From Tachypleus tridentatus (lineage: Eukaryota > Arthropoda > Merostomata > Xiphosura > Limulidae), in the NCBI RefSeq assembly GCF_004210375.1, contig NC_134825.1:41782348-41846347 (forward strand): DNA of 64,000 nt. The letters are read 5' to 3'. The notes beneath the pieces were generated by a model that saw nothing but the letters and a program-made list of their open reading frames with translations, was not told where the DNA came from and did no database searches. Positions 24,131-34,824 of this stretch are shown here, piece after piece. Within the stretch, counting starts at the first letter, position 1; each line of letters starts with the position of its first letter. A program made the translations under genes and the position numbers.

Positions 24131-25780
24131 TGGTATGAGTTGAAAACATTGATTTACATAAATCATATGATCAAAGTAATCTACCACTGTAAAAATTTTT
24201 TTTTCATTGTTGTTGAAATACATTAGATTTTTTTTTAAAGTACTTCCTCAGTCAATAACACTGCATTATATTTTAATAGCTGTAAAGCAGGGAACCACCA
24301 TCCTTAAATGTTAATAAATCAAAGATGTTGAAATTTTTATAAACTAATTTAATCCAACCATTTTTCTGTCACATTCCATTATGAAGAACATCTTGTGATC
24401 ACATACATGTAGCATATCTTGATAGGCATGGAGTGCTTATTCAATAACCTATGATATTACTTTGAAAAAACCATCAATCATTAATATTTTCTGATTATCC
24501 TGGAATTACACAATCAATCATACAAAGAAGTAAAAATCACTTTATTTGAGTAAACACACACACAATATTTCACAAGAATATCATCATGGATTAAAATACA
24601 TGATAAATCAAACCTGTATCCTTAATATGTCTAAACCAACCCACAAGAAACAATTTCAAACAATGACTAGTTACAGAATTTGAGTTACACCAGATAAAGT
24701 TATTTATAAAGACAGTTGAATGATATATGAAATGATATACTTGTATATTGCTCTGTGATACAAGCTGACAGTACAAACATATCCTGAATGAAGGTAATGT
24801 AATAATTTTAAAGTACATAACTGTCTGTCATTCCCAGGACATGACCTCAAGACTCCTAGCACTCTAAGACTGTTGCTCTTCCAAATAAGTTATCAGGACC
24901 AATAGTTTCAGCAGGAAACTATTGTTTGAATTGTTACAATGTAAATACATCTTTGGTATTCATTTCAATTATGAGAGGTGGTTTGTATCAGTAAACTAAA
25001 TATGCTATGAACCTAACATGTCCTTTAGCATATTAAATTAACATACTGGAATCAAGCCTTTGGTTAAGTATAACTTAAAGTTAGCTGTTAATAATTCTGC
25101 ATATTGGTATATATTATCATGTTGAATTTTCATATTTTTACAGCTTTGTATAGGCTGATGCAGATTAATTACACAATGATATGTTACTTACATATTATAC
25201 TAGTAACCACATGTGGTATAAAGAACATCTAATGGATTCCCTTACATCAGTTGCTGCAGCACATGCCTACTAAATGAGAAGTACAGGGTTTAATTATGTC
25301 ATTAAAGAGAAGGGAAACACACCCTACTTCTCAACTGATAAGACTACTGTAATGATTAAAACAGAGATTTTTACCTTTCTATAACTATTGTGGAATACAT
25401 AATTATTTAAATATATACAAGTTGAATTTTTTTTTTAATTTACATGCAGTTCCAACACAGAATCATGACAATATAACTGACAACAAATATTAAGGTCACA
25501 AATATAGGCTTCTTCTTGTACATACGTAAATCACATATTGCGATCTTTTTGTTCTTAGGTTTCTAGTGTGTACAGGTTCCACTATGGATTTTTCAGAAGG
25601 CAATATACAAATTTGTACAATTGTCTTGACATAAGATTGCACAATATTATGCCTCCAAGTCATCCCAATAAGAACTTTACTCAGGGAAGAGATCACAATC
25701 ATGAGTGAGTTTACTCCTGATGAAGTAAGCTCCACCTTTTAAATGCACTTAGGTTATAGGGTTTCATATTTTGTTTCTAA
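24131..25780. other. intergenic between the two minus-strand genes; no gene seen
   Basis: Contains the expected 3' end of the predicted 73-residue gene but no obvious AATAAA close to its stop. A minus-strand open stretch at 25496-25735 has no recognisable similarity. Confidence 0.4.
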
Positions 25781-25920
25781 TTAATCACCAAAACTTAATT
25801 TTTCAACATCATGGTAAAAAGGTATCTGTAATGCTCCAGTAGCTGGATCAACCTCCAGATGATGTAAATATTGTACAGTATTAACTTTGTTGGGAATTCC
25901 ATTACTTACGTGATTAATTT
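25781..25920 (-). CDS. exon 2 of the predicted 73-residue protein gene
   Basis: 140 nt bounded by an in-frame TAA just before the AG acceptor and by the terminal TAA. It encodes GIPNKVNTVQYLHHLEVDPA followed by TGALQIPFYHDVEKLSFGD, a non-repetitive sequence unlike translated AT-rich intergenic DNA. Confidence 0.5.
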
Positions 25921-26745
25921 CTGTTTAATTCTTCACGTTTCCTGATCTATTTTATTTAACACTGTTTAGCTTGCAATTATTTTTACTGTTTTTAACTTGT
26001 TGTTTTTTAATGTAACTGGCTGGTGCTAATGGTCCATTTAATAGTTAAGATTATTTTGTTTTATTTTAACTTGATCCTGTAATTATAATTTGATTATTTA
26101 AGCTTTAATTTTGTATTTGTATAATGAGTTTAATTTACTGGATTTTGATTTTCAAGTTTATTATACTTTTAATTGTTTATTAACATGTTAAGCTCTATTT
26201 TGTCTTAATGTATATTTGCTGGCTGATGGAGTTTTATTCTCTTCTTGACTTTGTGTAAGTTTCAGGAAGGCACGCGCATAACATGAAGAAAACAAACTGG
26301 TCATTAAAGGTTAATTCCAAAGTTCGGGACGTGGTCATTCTTGTTATGACTGAAGTATTCATTAATTTCAACTTTTCATAATTCATATAGAATATTCTTT
26401 ATTCAGATACATACAAGTAATATTCTAACTTTCATGCAGTCAAAGCATCATTGTTTACTGGATGTCTCAAGGTCAAAAGCATATACTGATCCTTTTATGT
26501 AAGCAAAGGCTGTTATGTATCAATCTAGCATGCATACATTTCTGCATGGACCTCTTGGAAGGCAATACAGATGCCTCTACCACTCTACCACTGACTGAGC
26601 TTAAGATTGCATGTGAACTACTGCTTGAGGTAAGTAACCTATAGACTTGTGGTATACACATACCAGACTTTCTTTGCTTCACTTGAGTAATTAAATCAAG
26701 TATTTCAACAGTTCTGTCTCTTGATTCTTGGTTTCTTGTTGCCAT
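25781..26745 (-). CDS. predicted two-exon gene, 73-residue protein of unknown function
   Basis: Exon 1 is 26664-26745 and exon 2 is 25781-25920; the 743-bp intron is 25921-26663. The ATG has a strong context (AAG before, G after) with an in-frame stop just upstream. Exon 1 has 27 codons (MATRNQESRDRTVEI...) and ends in one base before the donor GTATGT. Exon 2 follows an AAACAG acceptor, completes Glu, stays open and ends ...FYHDVEKLSFGD then TAA. The two phases fit and the total is 222 nt. The N-terminal half looks helical and charged; the C-terminal half contains NTVQYLHHLEVDPATG. There is no signal peptide or membrane helix, and I do not recognise the family. The acceptor has a poor pyrimidine tract, and exon 2 carries an internal GTAAGT, so other splicing is possible. 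It lies 3.1 kb upstream of MGST3 on the same strand. Confidence 0.5.
26440..26629 (+). CDS. possible exon on the strand opposite the 73-residue gene, unidentified
   Basis: 190 nt between acceptor TTTCATGCAG and the ideal donor GTAAGT, open throughout in one frame with CKQRLLCINLACIHFCMDLL, then EGNTDASTTLPLTELKIACE and LLLE. The first third reads more like protein in another frame (HCLLDVSRSKAYTDPF), hinting at a one-base indel. It lies inside the intron of the predicted minus-strand gene. It could be a nested gene, a pseudogene exon or chance. Confidence 0.25.
26664..26745 (-). CDS. exon 1 of the predicted 73-residue protein gene
   Basis: 82 nt from ATG to TCT G, followed by the near-ideal donor GTATGT. 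Composition is protein-like (MATRNQESRDRTVEILDLIT, then QVKQRKS) with a good start context. Reading on past the donor continues the open frame into low-complexity serine residues, which looks less natural than splicing. Confidence 0.5.
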
Positions 26746-26929
26746 CTTTCAACTCCATCAGTACAAACAGCAATATAAAAGAAATAGCCCTTTTTTCTTC
26801 AGATGTTTGTTTAAAACTACACTTGTGTTTGTTTTTTATCTTCTACTATTTGTATTGATCTTGGCTTAACATCCTGAACCTGCATTTCACATGAGCTTTT
26901 GACTTTTCTGATGAACAGCACTATATTTT

Positions 26930-27420
26930 GTTATCCCATAACAAATTGTCAAATACCATTATTAACAGGAAAACAACTGGCCAATGATCCTGTCACAATT
27001 GGGGGAGGAAACTGGCCAAGTTTCTCATCACAACAGATAAAACTAAAAGTGACACCCTTTAGCATCTTATTTATAGAGAGAAATAGATGAAACTGAACAA
27101 GGTTTCCAGATATACACATATAGAAATGAACTACAGTCCTTCATTAATAACAAGAAACACAAGAAGCTGGTCAAATATCTCAGCAAAACAGACAAAACCA
27201 CAACTAATCACAAGGCATCATTAATAAGATAAAACAATAAATTTGACTAAGACCACCATAACAAAAAGAACACTACCATAACAATTGCATTAATGGTAAA
27301 ATAGACAAAACTGGTAAATGACTACACCATAACAGTTAAAGCTACATTAATAATATGAAGTACACAAAAGCTACAATGGACACCACAACAAACAATGAGC
27401 TGTCATCAGAACAATGAAAT
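26930..27420. repeat. old, diverged tandem repeat, unit roughly 65-80 bp
   Basis: Motifs such as AACTGG(C/T)CAA(A/T), CACAA(C/T)AG..AAAAC and CATTAATAA recur in the same order at roughly regular spacing. Divergence is too high to define a consensus by eye. Confidence 0.45.
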
Positions 27421-28329
27421 CTCTCAAGCCTTTAGGAGTTAGTTATTTTGTAATTTTATGGTTTACCAAAGACATTCTCTTAGGACCCACAGTAAGAACT
27501 ATCAAATTCCAATTTACACTACAAAAAGGTTTTATTTTTGGTAAGGATCATCACAGTAGTCACAAAACAATTTAGAACAGATTACAAATGTAACCACTTT
27601 TTAAAAGAAATCCATCAAATAACCATTAATTTAAATCTTACTTTATTTAACATGAGTTTACATTAAAAGACATTTTCTAACATAAATTCAAAAAGCTCAA
27701 ACAGTAACCTTTTATACACTATAAAACACGTCTTATAATGTGAACTACAATCAATGGTGTTATTTTTACTTATGAACAGTGTTATTCTGAAACTTGAAAT
27801 CCAAATCCCTCAAATAACCATCAATCTGTACTTTTCAAATGCTATATTGATGACACTTTCACCATTTGGCAGCTCAGGAAAATGGTATTTCAACTAATTT
27901 AACCATTAACATTAAACTATCATGCTTAACATGGATGGTTTGGTTAAGTACAACTTTACAAGTTTATCTCCTAGTTCATCAGAAGTATAAAAACACAAAC
28001 AGATACATATAATAACCATTCAAAAACTCATTACATACCTTTCTCAACTTGCTGATAACAACTTTATACGTATATGTTGTTGTTTTTCATTCACATTAAT
28101 TCTACAGCAAAAATACATGTATATTTAAAATATTACTTTTACAGAATGTTACTACTGTGTTCAAATACATGCAACTTTATTAAAAGTAAGACAAAATACA
28201 TAAGAAAAACAGTTTTGTCCTAAAAAGATCTGATCAGATGACTTTCCTAGTAGTAAGTTACACAATGTTACTATTATTTACAAGGTTTACAACTCAAATG
28301 TCTTAACATCTGAAGGACAAGAGCTGTCC
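27421..28329. other. no gene seen; AT-rich intergenic sequence
   Basis: No exon or repeat that I can support. Confidence 0.5.
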
Positions 28330-28800
28330 CATTCATTTAAACAAATGCCCATCCAAATGCTTACGTCCAACCCTGATATTTATAACCATTCACCACGTCT
28401 TCTCTTTAACTCTTCAAATCCTTTTACATCTACCACTCTGACAGTAATCTATCCCAAAGACCGATCATCTTGTTTACAATATAAAACTACAAAATTGATA
28501 ATTTAAGATTTGATATGGTGAAAGTTATCTCTCGTAGTCCTGCCACTCTTACCACTAATCACACAAAAGGTTGATTTATCAATTATATTCTACTTATTCC
28601 ATTTATAATATTGAATACTTAACAGGATAGCCTCTAACCAGTCTTTTGTCAAGATAAAAAAATTTAGAGACAAGTTAACCTATCCTCATATAACAGTCTC
28701 CACTCCTAGAATCATTTTACTAGTCTTCTTTCAGACCCTTTCCAACAACTCATCTTTGTGAGATAAGGAACCCAATACTGTACGCCCTCTGCGCACAACA
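28330..28800 (-). pseudogene. 3' end of a CR1-type LINE reverse transcriptase gene
   Basis: On the minus strand, broken frames give QYWVPYLTK, then a run resembling the post-RT region (..ERVQRR..KMI), NIINGI and, near the end, NGYKYQG and HLDGHLF. The order matches the C-terminal part of CR1/L2-like RT proteins as in the longer copy at 42.2-43.9 kb. Many stops; strongly 5' truncated. Confidence 0.6.
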
Positions 28801-29214
28801 GAAAATTTGAAGCAGATGATAAAGAAACAAGTAAAAAAATGGTAAAATTCAATTATAAATCTATTAAAATAATAATATTTTTCTACATTACTTAGAATAT
28901 ATTTAAGTTTATATATCTTGGTCTCATTTTATAATGAGCTTCATATTTCTGAATTAAAAGCTACCTTTTTCTCTTCCGTTCATCTACAGTAAATCCGAAA
29001 AAAAAAGCCTCAATGCATTACGAGTGTAAATTTTCTTCTTCCTCTAGCTTGCTGGTAAGACTATGAAAATATATTTGTTTTATCTTCATATTTTAAAGCC
29101 AGTATCTACTCATCTTTGAAAATAAACCCGTATTTTATTTCTTTTTATGAGATTAATTTGTTCACCAACATCCATTTTGTAAAGGATGCAAAGTGACACT
29201 GGATACAGTAACTA

Positions 29215-29830
29215 CTAGGAGTGCGTATCTCATCATAGTAATCAATACGATACTTATCTAGATGTTGATGCCGAGATACGATACATAACTAGACACAGAA
29301 TATTTACCAATGGCTTGTTACAACGTTTGACAGTATTGTCTATAATGTATTATTTATATCATTAATATTGTCTTAATTCGTTTCAAGGAACATTGTACTG
29401 CTTTTTTAAGAGTAGCAATTACAAAAAACGACGTTTATTTTCTGTAACTGTTATTACTAACATTGTAATATTTAAGTACTTCATACTTTACATTGCTTTT
29501 TTTATAATTTTCAGGTTTGATCAACTAAATAGCAACTGGCATGAGAAGTAAAATAAAAATGTTTATATATTTCTATTTTGTTATATTACTTTGCTTGTAA
29601 TGTTTTTGGTAAAACAATGAAGACAACATGTGGTACTCAATACTTATCTTCCGTTATTGAATCGTTAATTTTAGCAAAAATATTTTATTAGAAATACTGA
29701 TTGTTTCTCCACAAAAGACTTATAATGTTTACTGAAAGCTTGCAAAATTTTGTAGAGCGAAATAAATGGTAACGTATCCTATCGGACGATGTATCACGGC
29801 TTCATAACAGGATACTCCTATCGTACTGCT
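29215..29830. mobile_element. possible hAT-like non-autonomous element
   Basis: The left end ACTAGGAGTGCGTATCTC and the reverse complement of the right end (ACGATAGGAGTATCC) resemble each other and the hAT terminal pattern, with further GATAC-rich similarity just inside. No clear 8-bp target duplication. Weak. Confidence 0.3.
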
Positions 29831-30375
29831 GTTTCGGCAGACCTTTAGTAATCACGCAATCAAAGAGAAAAAAAAACATGAAACACCGTGACAAGTATTT
29901 AGTTTATAAAGGAAAGATTAACTTTCTTAAACTGTGGTGTTCAAGGATATAAATATCCCTCTTCACCCCACTCACGAAAAAAAAAAAAAAATCCAATGAT
30001 CATGGAGTTGAAAGATATTTCACAATAATTCCTATCAGCTAAAATGACTGGAATAGAGATTTAACAGATTTACGGGAGTCCAGGAAGCAGAGAGAAGACA
30101 ATGGCTGATGGTAACGTTCATTAGAAGAAACAGGACGGCAACAATCAACAAAGAATATATATCTCAATAGACGATCTACAACAAGATTCACCTTGTGGTT
30201 TGAATAAGAAAATTCAAGAATGCCGGGGAAGAACCTCGAGAAAACCTACTTTTGCAGGAGAGACGCCGAATAATCTACCTTTCCTGTGCCCAGACCTGCA
30301 ACAACATGAATGGGTTAGAAAGAACATTTATGGGTATTTATGTTTCTTTTACAGTTAAGTATTCGTTATATGGGT
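29831..30375 (+). other. possible internal sequence next to an LTR
   Basis: A plus-strand open stretch (about 30208-30357) reads NKKIQECRGRTSRKPTFAGE, then TPNNLPFLCPDLQQHEW and a stop just before the LTR at 30376. About 50 bp of it (30181-30230) recurs near 31973-32022. It might be an element's 3' end, but I do not recognise the product. Confidence 0.3.
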
Positions 30376-31238
30376 TGTAACGGATTTAATATCACTTATT
30401 TATTTTAATATCTGTACTTGTTTCAGTTTAATATAGACTTAGAAATGCGTGTAACTTACATTATCAAACGTGTATTGCAAGAGTCCCGCCTGTTCTCTAA
30501 ATTTGTAGAAGATTCTCGAGTCTATGAACCAACAATGTACAATGTGTGTATGTAAAATACTAGTGATTGCCAGTATTATTGTCAACTGAAGTTTCGAGAA
30601 CCTTGCCTTAAAGCTTACAAAGGTAACCAATGCAACGCGTAGAGACAGTTTTAATATTGTTGGTTTGTTATAGTTTGTATACTATAAACCTCTGGAGCAA
30701 TAACTATGATAATCGTTTATTAATCGAAAAACTACAGATAATTGACTAGGATCGTTTATAGATTTCGAACATCACAAACCATTTAACTTCAGTGAATTAA
30801 CTTTGGACGTTAGTTTTACTACGTGGATATCGCATAACTTCAGCGAAGAAACTCATGTCTGAAGTGATAGCTAGCTTTTTTGTCAAGTGAAGCATTCGTG
30901 TGTTTCAACATAAATCAATTCGCTCATCGTAAACCATCGACAAAATATTTAGTTCCACACCAGAAAGAAGATTCAATATATTTTGTAAAACTTTTGTATA
31001 TAAATCATTATTTATAATAACAGTTATTATAAATTGTATTGTTGTTTGTATATTAAAATATATTTGTGTTAAGCATGAAAATTGTGGGTGTCAATCATGT
31101 TCGCAAGTATCATAAATTTGATACATATCTACATTTAATTAACCTCTAAATTAAAATTAAAATTTCTGGCTATTTGAAATCGTAATCCATAACATAATAA
31201 ATCGGAAGTTCCTCCGAGATAAATTATAATACGTAACA
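30376..31238 (+). mobile_element. Gypsy-type long terminal repeat, copy A
   Basis: Starts TGTAACGGATTTA and ends near ACGTAACA. It shares several long blocks with copy B at 45488-46103, including TGCAAGAGTCCCGCCTGTTC, AGAAGATTCTCGAG and TTCAGTGAATTAACTTTGGA. Near its end, 31201-31220 resembles B's tRNA-Pro-type primer site string. No matching 5-bp target duplication was found. It has a segment near 30820-30960 that copy B lacks. Confidence 0.7.
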
Positions 31239-31426
31239 GAGAACATTGTTTTGTATGAGGTAGCAGTTAAGGGGATTCTTTTCTCTATTTTACTGTAGTA
31301 TTCAAATGCTAGAGATAACAATTTTTCATTGATTGTTTGTATATTACACGTTCTGTGTAATTAATTTGTAGAGGGTAACATCTACAGAAGACAGTTGACG
31401 CGTCTTTTCATTATGGATATTTGAAT

Positions 31427-31697
31427 GTTTGTTTTTAATTTCGCGCAAAGCTACTCGAGGGCTATCTGCGCTAGCCGTCCCTAATTTAGCAGTGTAAGAC
31501 TAGAGGGAAGGCAGCTAGTCATCATCACCCACCGCCAACTCTTGGGCTACTCTTTTACCAACGAATAGTGGGATTGACCGTCACATTATAACGCCCCCAC
31601 GGCTGAAAGGACGAGTATGTTTGGTGCGACCGGGATTCGAACCCGCGACCCTCGGATTACGAGTCGAACACCTTAACACGCTTGGCCATGACGGCCT
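31427..31697 (-). mobile_element. SINE family I, full length
   Basis: GTTTGTTTTTAATTTCGCGC, then a well-preserved body, box B complement GGGATTCGAACCCGCGACCC, anticodon region GGATTACGAGTCGAAC and head CACGCTTGGCCATG. Confidence 0.94.
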
Positions 31698-32240
31698 TGA
31701 TAGTTGGAAAATGACATTTTGTATGTTCTGAAATTAGCAATTTCTCTTAGTCGTCCCCGTGACAATTTAATAAAATGATTGGTCGTAAAAAAGTAATTAA
31801 GTTTAAATAAAAATAAATGTGTAACTACATAAATAGTCCTGTAGGTCCTGAAGAACTAAAAGGATCACGATGTGTTGACTGGTAGTGACGGTAACAAATG
31901 ACTGTTTTCAGGTGTGGAAGAGATTCATAAATACAATTCCTTTCGTTCTTTTTATTAATAAACGTTCCACAACAAGATTCACCTAGTGGCTTGAATCATA
32001 AAATCCAAGAGTGCCGAGGTATAGAGGACACTCAATTTTTCAGTTTAGACTTGCGAGATTCAAAAATCGTTTTAATATAATTTAAAGTTACAAAGCACAT
32101 CTATAAAGTTGAAACTAAGCAAAATTAAAATATAAATAAATAAAGCAAGGGCAGATTAAAATTTCATAAAAGTAGATATCAGGTAATGTAATTATGCATT
32201 TAAGGAATAGCGGGACCTAGTTTCAATCGAATAGATTTGT

Positions 32241-32508
32241 TTGTTTTGATTTTCGCACAAAGCTACTCGAGGGCTATTTGCGCTAGACGTCCCTAAGTTA
32301 GCAGTATAAGACTAGAGGAAAGCAGCTAGTCATCACCACCCACCGCCAACTTTTGGGCTACTCTCTTATCAACGAATTGTTGGATTGACCGTCACATTAT
32401 AACGCCCCCACGGCTGAAAGGGCGAGCATTTTCGGTATAAAGGGAATTCAAACCCACGACCCTTAGATTACGAGTCGAACGCAGTAACCCACCTGGCCAT
32501 GCCGGGCG
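32241..32508 (-). mobile_element. SINE family I with perfect 12-bp target-site duplication
   Basis: Full-length copy flanked by GAATAGATTTGT at 32229-32240 and at 32509-32520, identical on both sides. This sets the exact insertion boundaries. Confidence 0.95.
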
Positions 32509-32740
32509 GAATAGATTTGTAGAATAGTAAGATGATACAGATTGTTACTAAATGAGGAAAGATTACACAGCGTTGGTTACTGGACAATGAAACTACTAAT
32601 TGGATATCAGTTACAATAATATGAAGAACAAATGTTTATGACGTTTATTACCAGTCACTGCAAAACAATTAATACAAAAGCATTATTGTAAAAAATAAAG
32701 AGATATAGTAATATTTAATACCTGTAACGCTTTAAAGTTA

Positions 32741-33008
32741 GCCAGGCATGGCCAGGTGGTTAAGGCACTTGACTCGTAATGGGGGGGGTCGTGGGTTCGA
32801 ATCTCTGTCACACCAAACATGCTCACTTTTTCAGCCGTGAGGACGTTATAATGTGACATTAATCCCACTATTCGTTGATTAGCCTAAGAGTTGACGTTGG
32901 GTGGTGACGACTAGCTGCATTCCTTCTAGTCTTACATTGCTAAATTTGGGACGGCTGACGCAAATAGCCGTCGAATAGCTGAGCACGAAATGTAAAACAA
33001 ACCAAACT
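32741..33008 (+). mobile_element. SINE family I with perfect 11-bp target-site duplication
   Basis: Starts GCCAGGCATGGCCAGGTGGT and ends AAACAAACCAAACT. Flanked by CTTTAAAGTTA at 32730-32740 and 33009-33019. The anticodon-arm region carries a run of seven G. Confidence 0.95.
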
Positions 33009-33130
33009 CTTTAAAGTTATAAAAAATATTTTTTATGATAACAGAAATTTTAGATAACAAAATTATGCCATATTTGCGATAAGTAATGACAGTCAGTTAT
33101 TGTTATAACAAAATAAATGATTCACACTGC

Positions 33131-33225
33131 TTTAAACCGGGGCTCGATATCCGTAGTGGGCAGAGCACAGATAGCCAGCCCATTATGTAGCTTTGTGCTT
33201 AATTCCAAACAAACAAACAAACAAA
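33131..33225 (+). mobile_element. SINE family II, 3' half
   Basis: GGGCTCGATATCCGTAGTGG (box B remnant), then GCAGAGCACAGATAGCC, TGTAGCTTTGTGCTTAATTC and (CAAA)n. This copy shows clearly that family II shares its tail with family I. Confidence 0.75.
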
Positions 33226-33489
33226 AATAAATAAATTAAAATGTTTATATTATTTTAAAATACGCCTTTTTCATCAAAAATAGTTTCTACATTCGCAGTA
33301 TCTTTGTATTTTGACCTATCGATCTGAACATGCAAAAAATATAACAATATTTCACAAAGTTCATGGAACTTTCGGTTTAAATACACAAAGTTGTTGACTC
33401 ACTGGTATAATACTTGTAAATGGATTTTTTGTTATATAAGATGACAGTGTGTATATTGTAAGCTATATGTTCAATATTTTAATTTAGTT

Positions 33490-33540
33490 TCTTGCTAGAG
33501 GGAGCCGCTGGCACGATGACGACGCGAGAACGAGTAAGTT
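33490..33540 (+). other. GC-richer island with possible first exon
   Basis: AGGGAGCCGCTGGCACG, then ATGACGACGCGAGAACGA and GTAAGT. A start codon with an immediate donor in a sequence much richer in CG than its surroundings could be a 5' exon, but nothing downstream confirms it. Confidence 0.2.
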
Positions 33541-33666
33541 TACAAAAATTATGATCGTGAATATTAATCAAGATATCCAGAAGTAGGGATACATTATAAA
33601 TACAAGAATCAGTGAAGCAATAAGTACGTTTCAGTTCGTTCATTGATCAAAAAGTATTTACCATAA

Positions 33667-33946
33667 GGCCCGGCATGGCCAAGCGTGTTAAGGCGTGGGA
33701 CTCGTAATCTGAGGTCACGGGTTCGCATCCCCATCGCGCAAAACATGCTCGCCCTTTCATCCGTGGGGGCGTTATAATGTTACATCAATCCCACTATTCG
33801 TTGGTAAAAGAGTAGCGCAAGAGTTGGCGGTGGGTGGTGATGACTAACTGCCTTTCCTCTATTCTTACACTGCTAAATTAAGGACGGCTAGCAGAGGTAG
33901 CCCTCGAGGAGCTTTGTGCGAAATTCAAAACCAAACAAACAAATAC
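33667..33946 (+). mobile_element. SINE family I with 11-bp target-site duplication
   Basis: Full length from GGCCCGGCATGGCCAAGC to AACCAAACAAACAAATAC. Flanked by ATTTACCATAA at 33656-33666 and 33947-33957. Confidence 0.95.
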
Positions 33947-34304
33947 ATTTACCATAAACATTTTTTTTTTAAATTTGAATATATTTTTTTCATTTTTAGA
34001 AATGCGTTTATTGGAAATTTTTTCTGGATGATAACGAAGATTGTTGTTTTATTCGCTTATTTCTATATTTGATTAGTTTATAACTGGCTGACACATAATA
34101 TATAATTCTGACCACAAACTTTATTCAAAGATCATTCGATTTAGACACACCTGCTCAACATCGTCACAGCACCGTACTGTACTTGTTGGGTTGCATTTGT
34201 AAACATAATTTCCTGTCTACCTGCATGTAATACTAACTTCCACCATCCTGCATCATATTCCTCAGTCCAAACTCACCTTTTTTTTCACCAAAGCAAAGTC
34301 ATAC

Positions 34305-34412
34305 CTTTTCTTCTTGTATATCAACAGCTTCCGAATATGTAGATCTAGTCTCTTCCTTTCGCATCTTTTCCAGTACTCTTAATTCTGTGGTTCTTTCAGC
34401 ATGCTTTATAGC
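34305..34412 (-). CDS. possible internal exon encoding a charged helix, unidentified
   Basis: 108 nt, exactly 36 codons, between AG and donor GTATGA, read as AIKHAERTTELRVLEKMRKE, then ETRSTYSEAVDIQEEK. The sequence looks like a coiled-coil or helical charged segment and differs sharply from the AT-rich background. The acceptor lacks a pyrimidine tract and no flanking exon was found. It may be a real exon or an old coding fragment. Confidence 0.3.
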
Positions 34413-34535
34413 CTTACATTCGCTACCTTATATTATTCCAATAAGTAGCTAACGGGGAGCTGTAGCTTTGTTTAACTGTAAGAACAATATAGTATTCCTG
34501 CGAAACTGGAATCTCCTCAGTTTCTTATCATTCTT

Positions 34536-34811
34536 GTTTGTTTGTTTTTGAATTTCGCGCAAAGCTACACGAAAGTTATCTGCGCTAGCCGTCCCTAATT
34601 TAGCATTGTAACACTAGAGGAAAGGCAGCTAGTCATCACCTTCCACTGCCAACTCTTGGAATAACTCTTTTACCAACGAAAAGTGGGATTGACCGTCACA
34701 TTATAACGCCACCACGGCTCAAATGGCGAGCATATTTGGTGTGAGAGAGATTCGAACCCGATACCCTCGGATTACGAGTCGAACGCCTTAACCACCTGGC
34801 CATGCCGGACC
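34536..34811 (-). mobile_element. SINE family I with 13-bp target-site duplication
   Basis: Full length. The flanks TCTTATCATTCTT (34523-34535) and TCTTATCAGTCTT (34812-34824) differ by one base. Confidence 0.93.
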
Positions 34812-34824
34812 TCTTATCAGTCTT

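Noticed and set aside
23749-24226. Overlapping ORFs with repeated peptides
   Set aside because: Produced by the 33-bp minisatellite; no evidence of a repeat protein.
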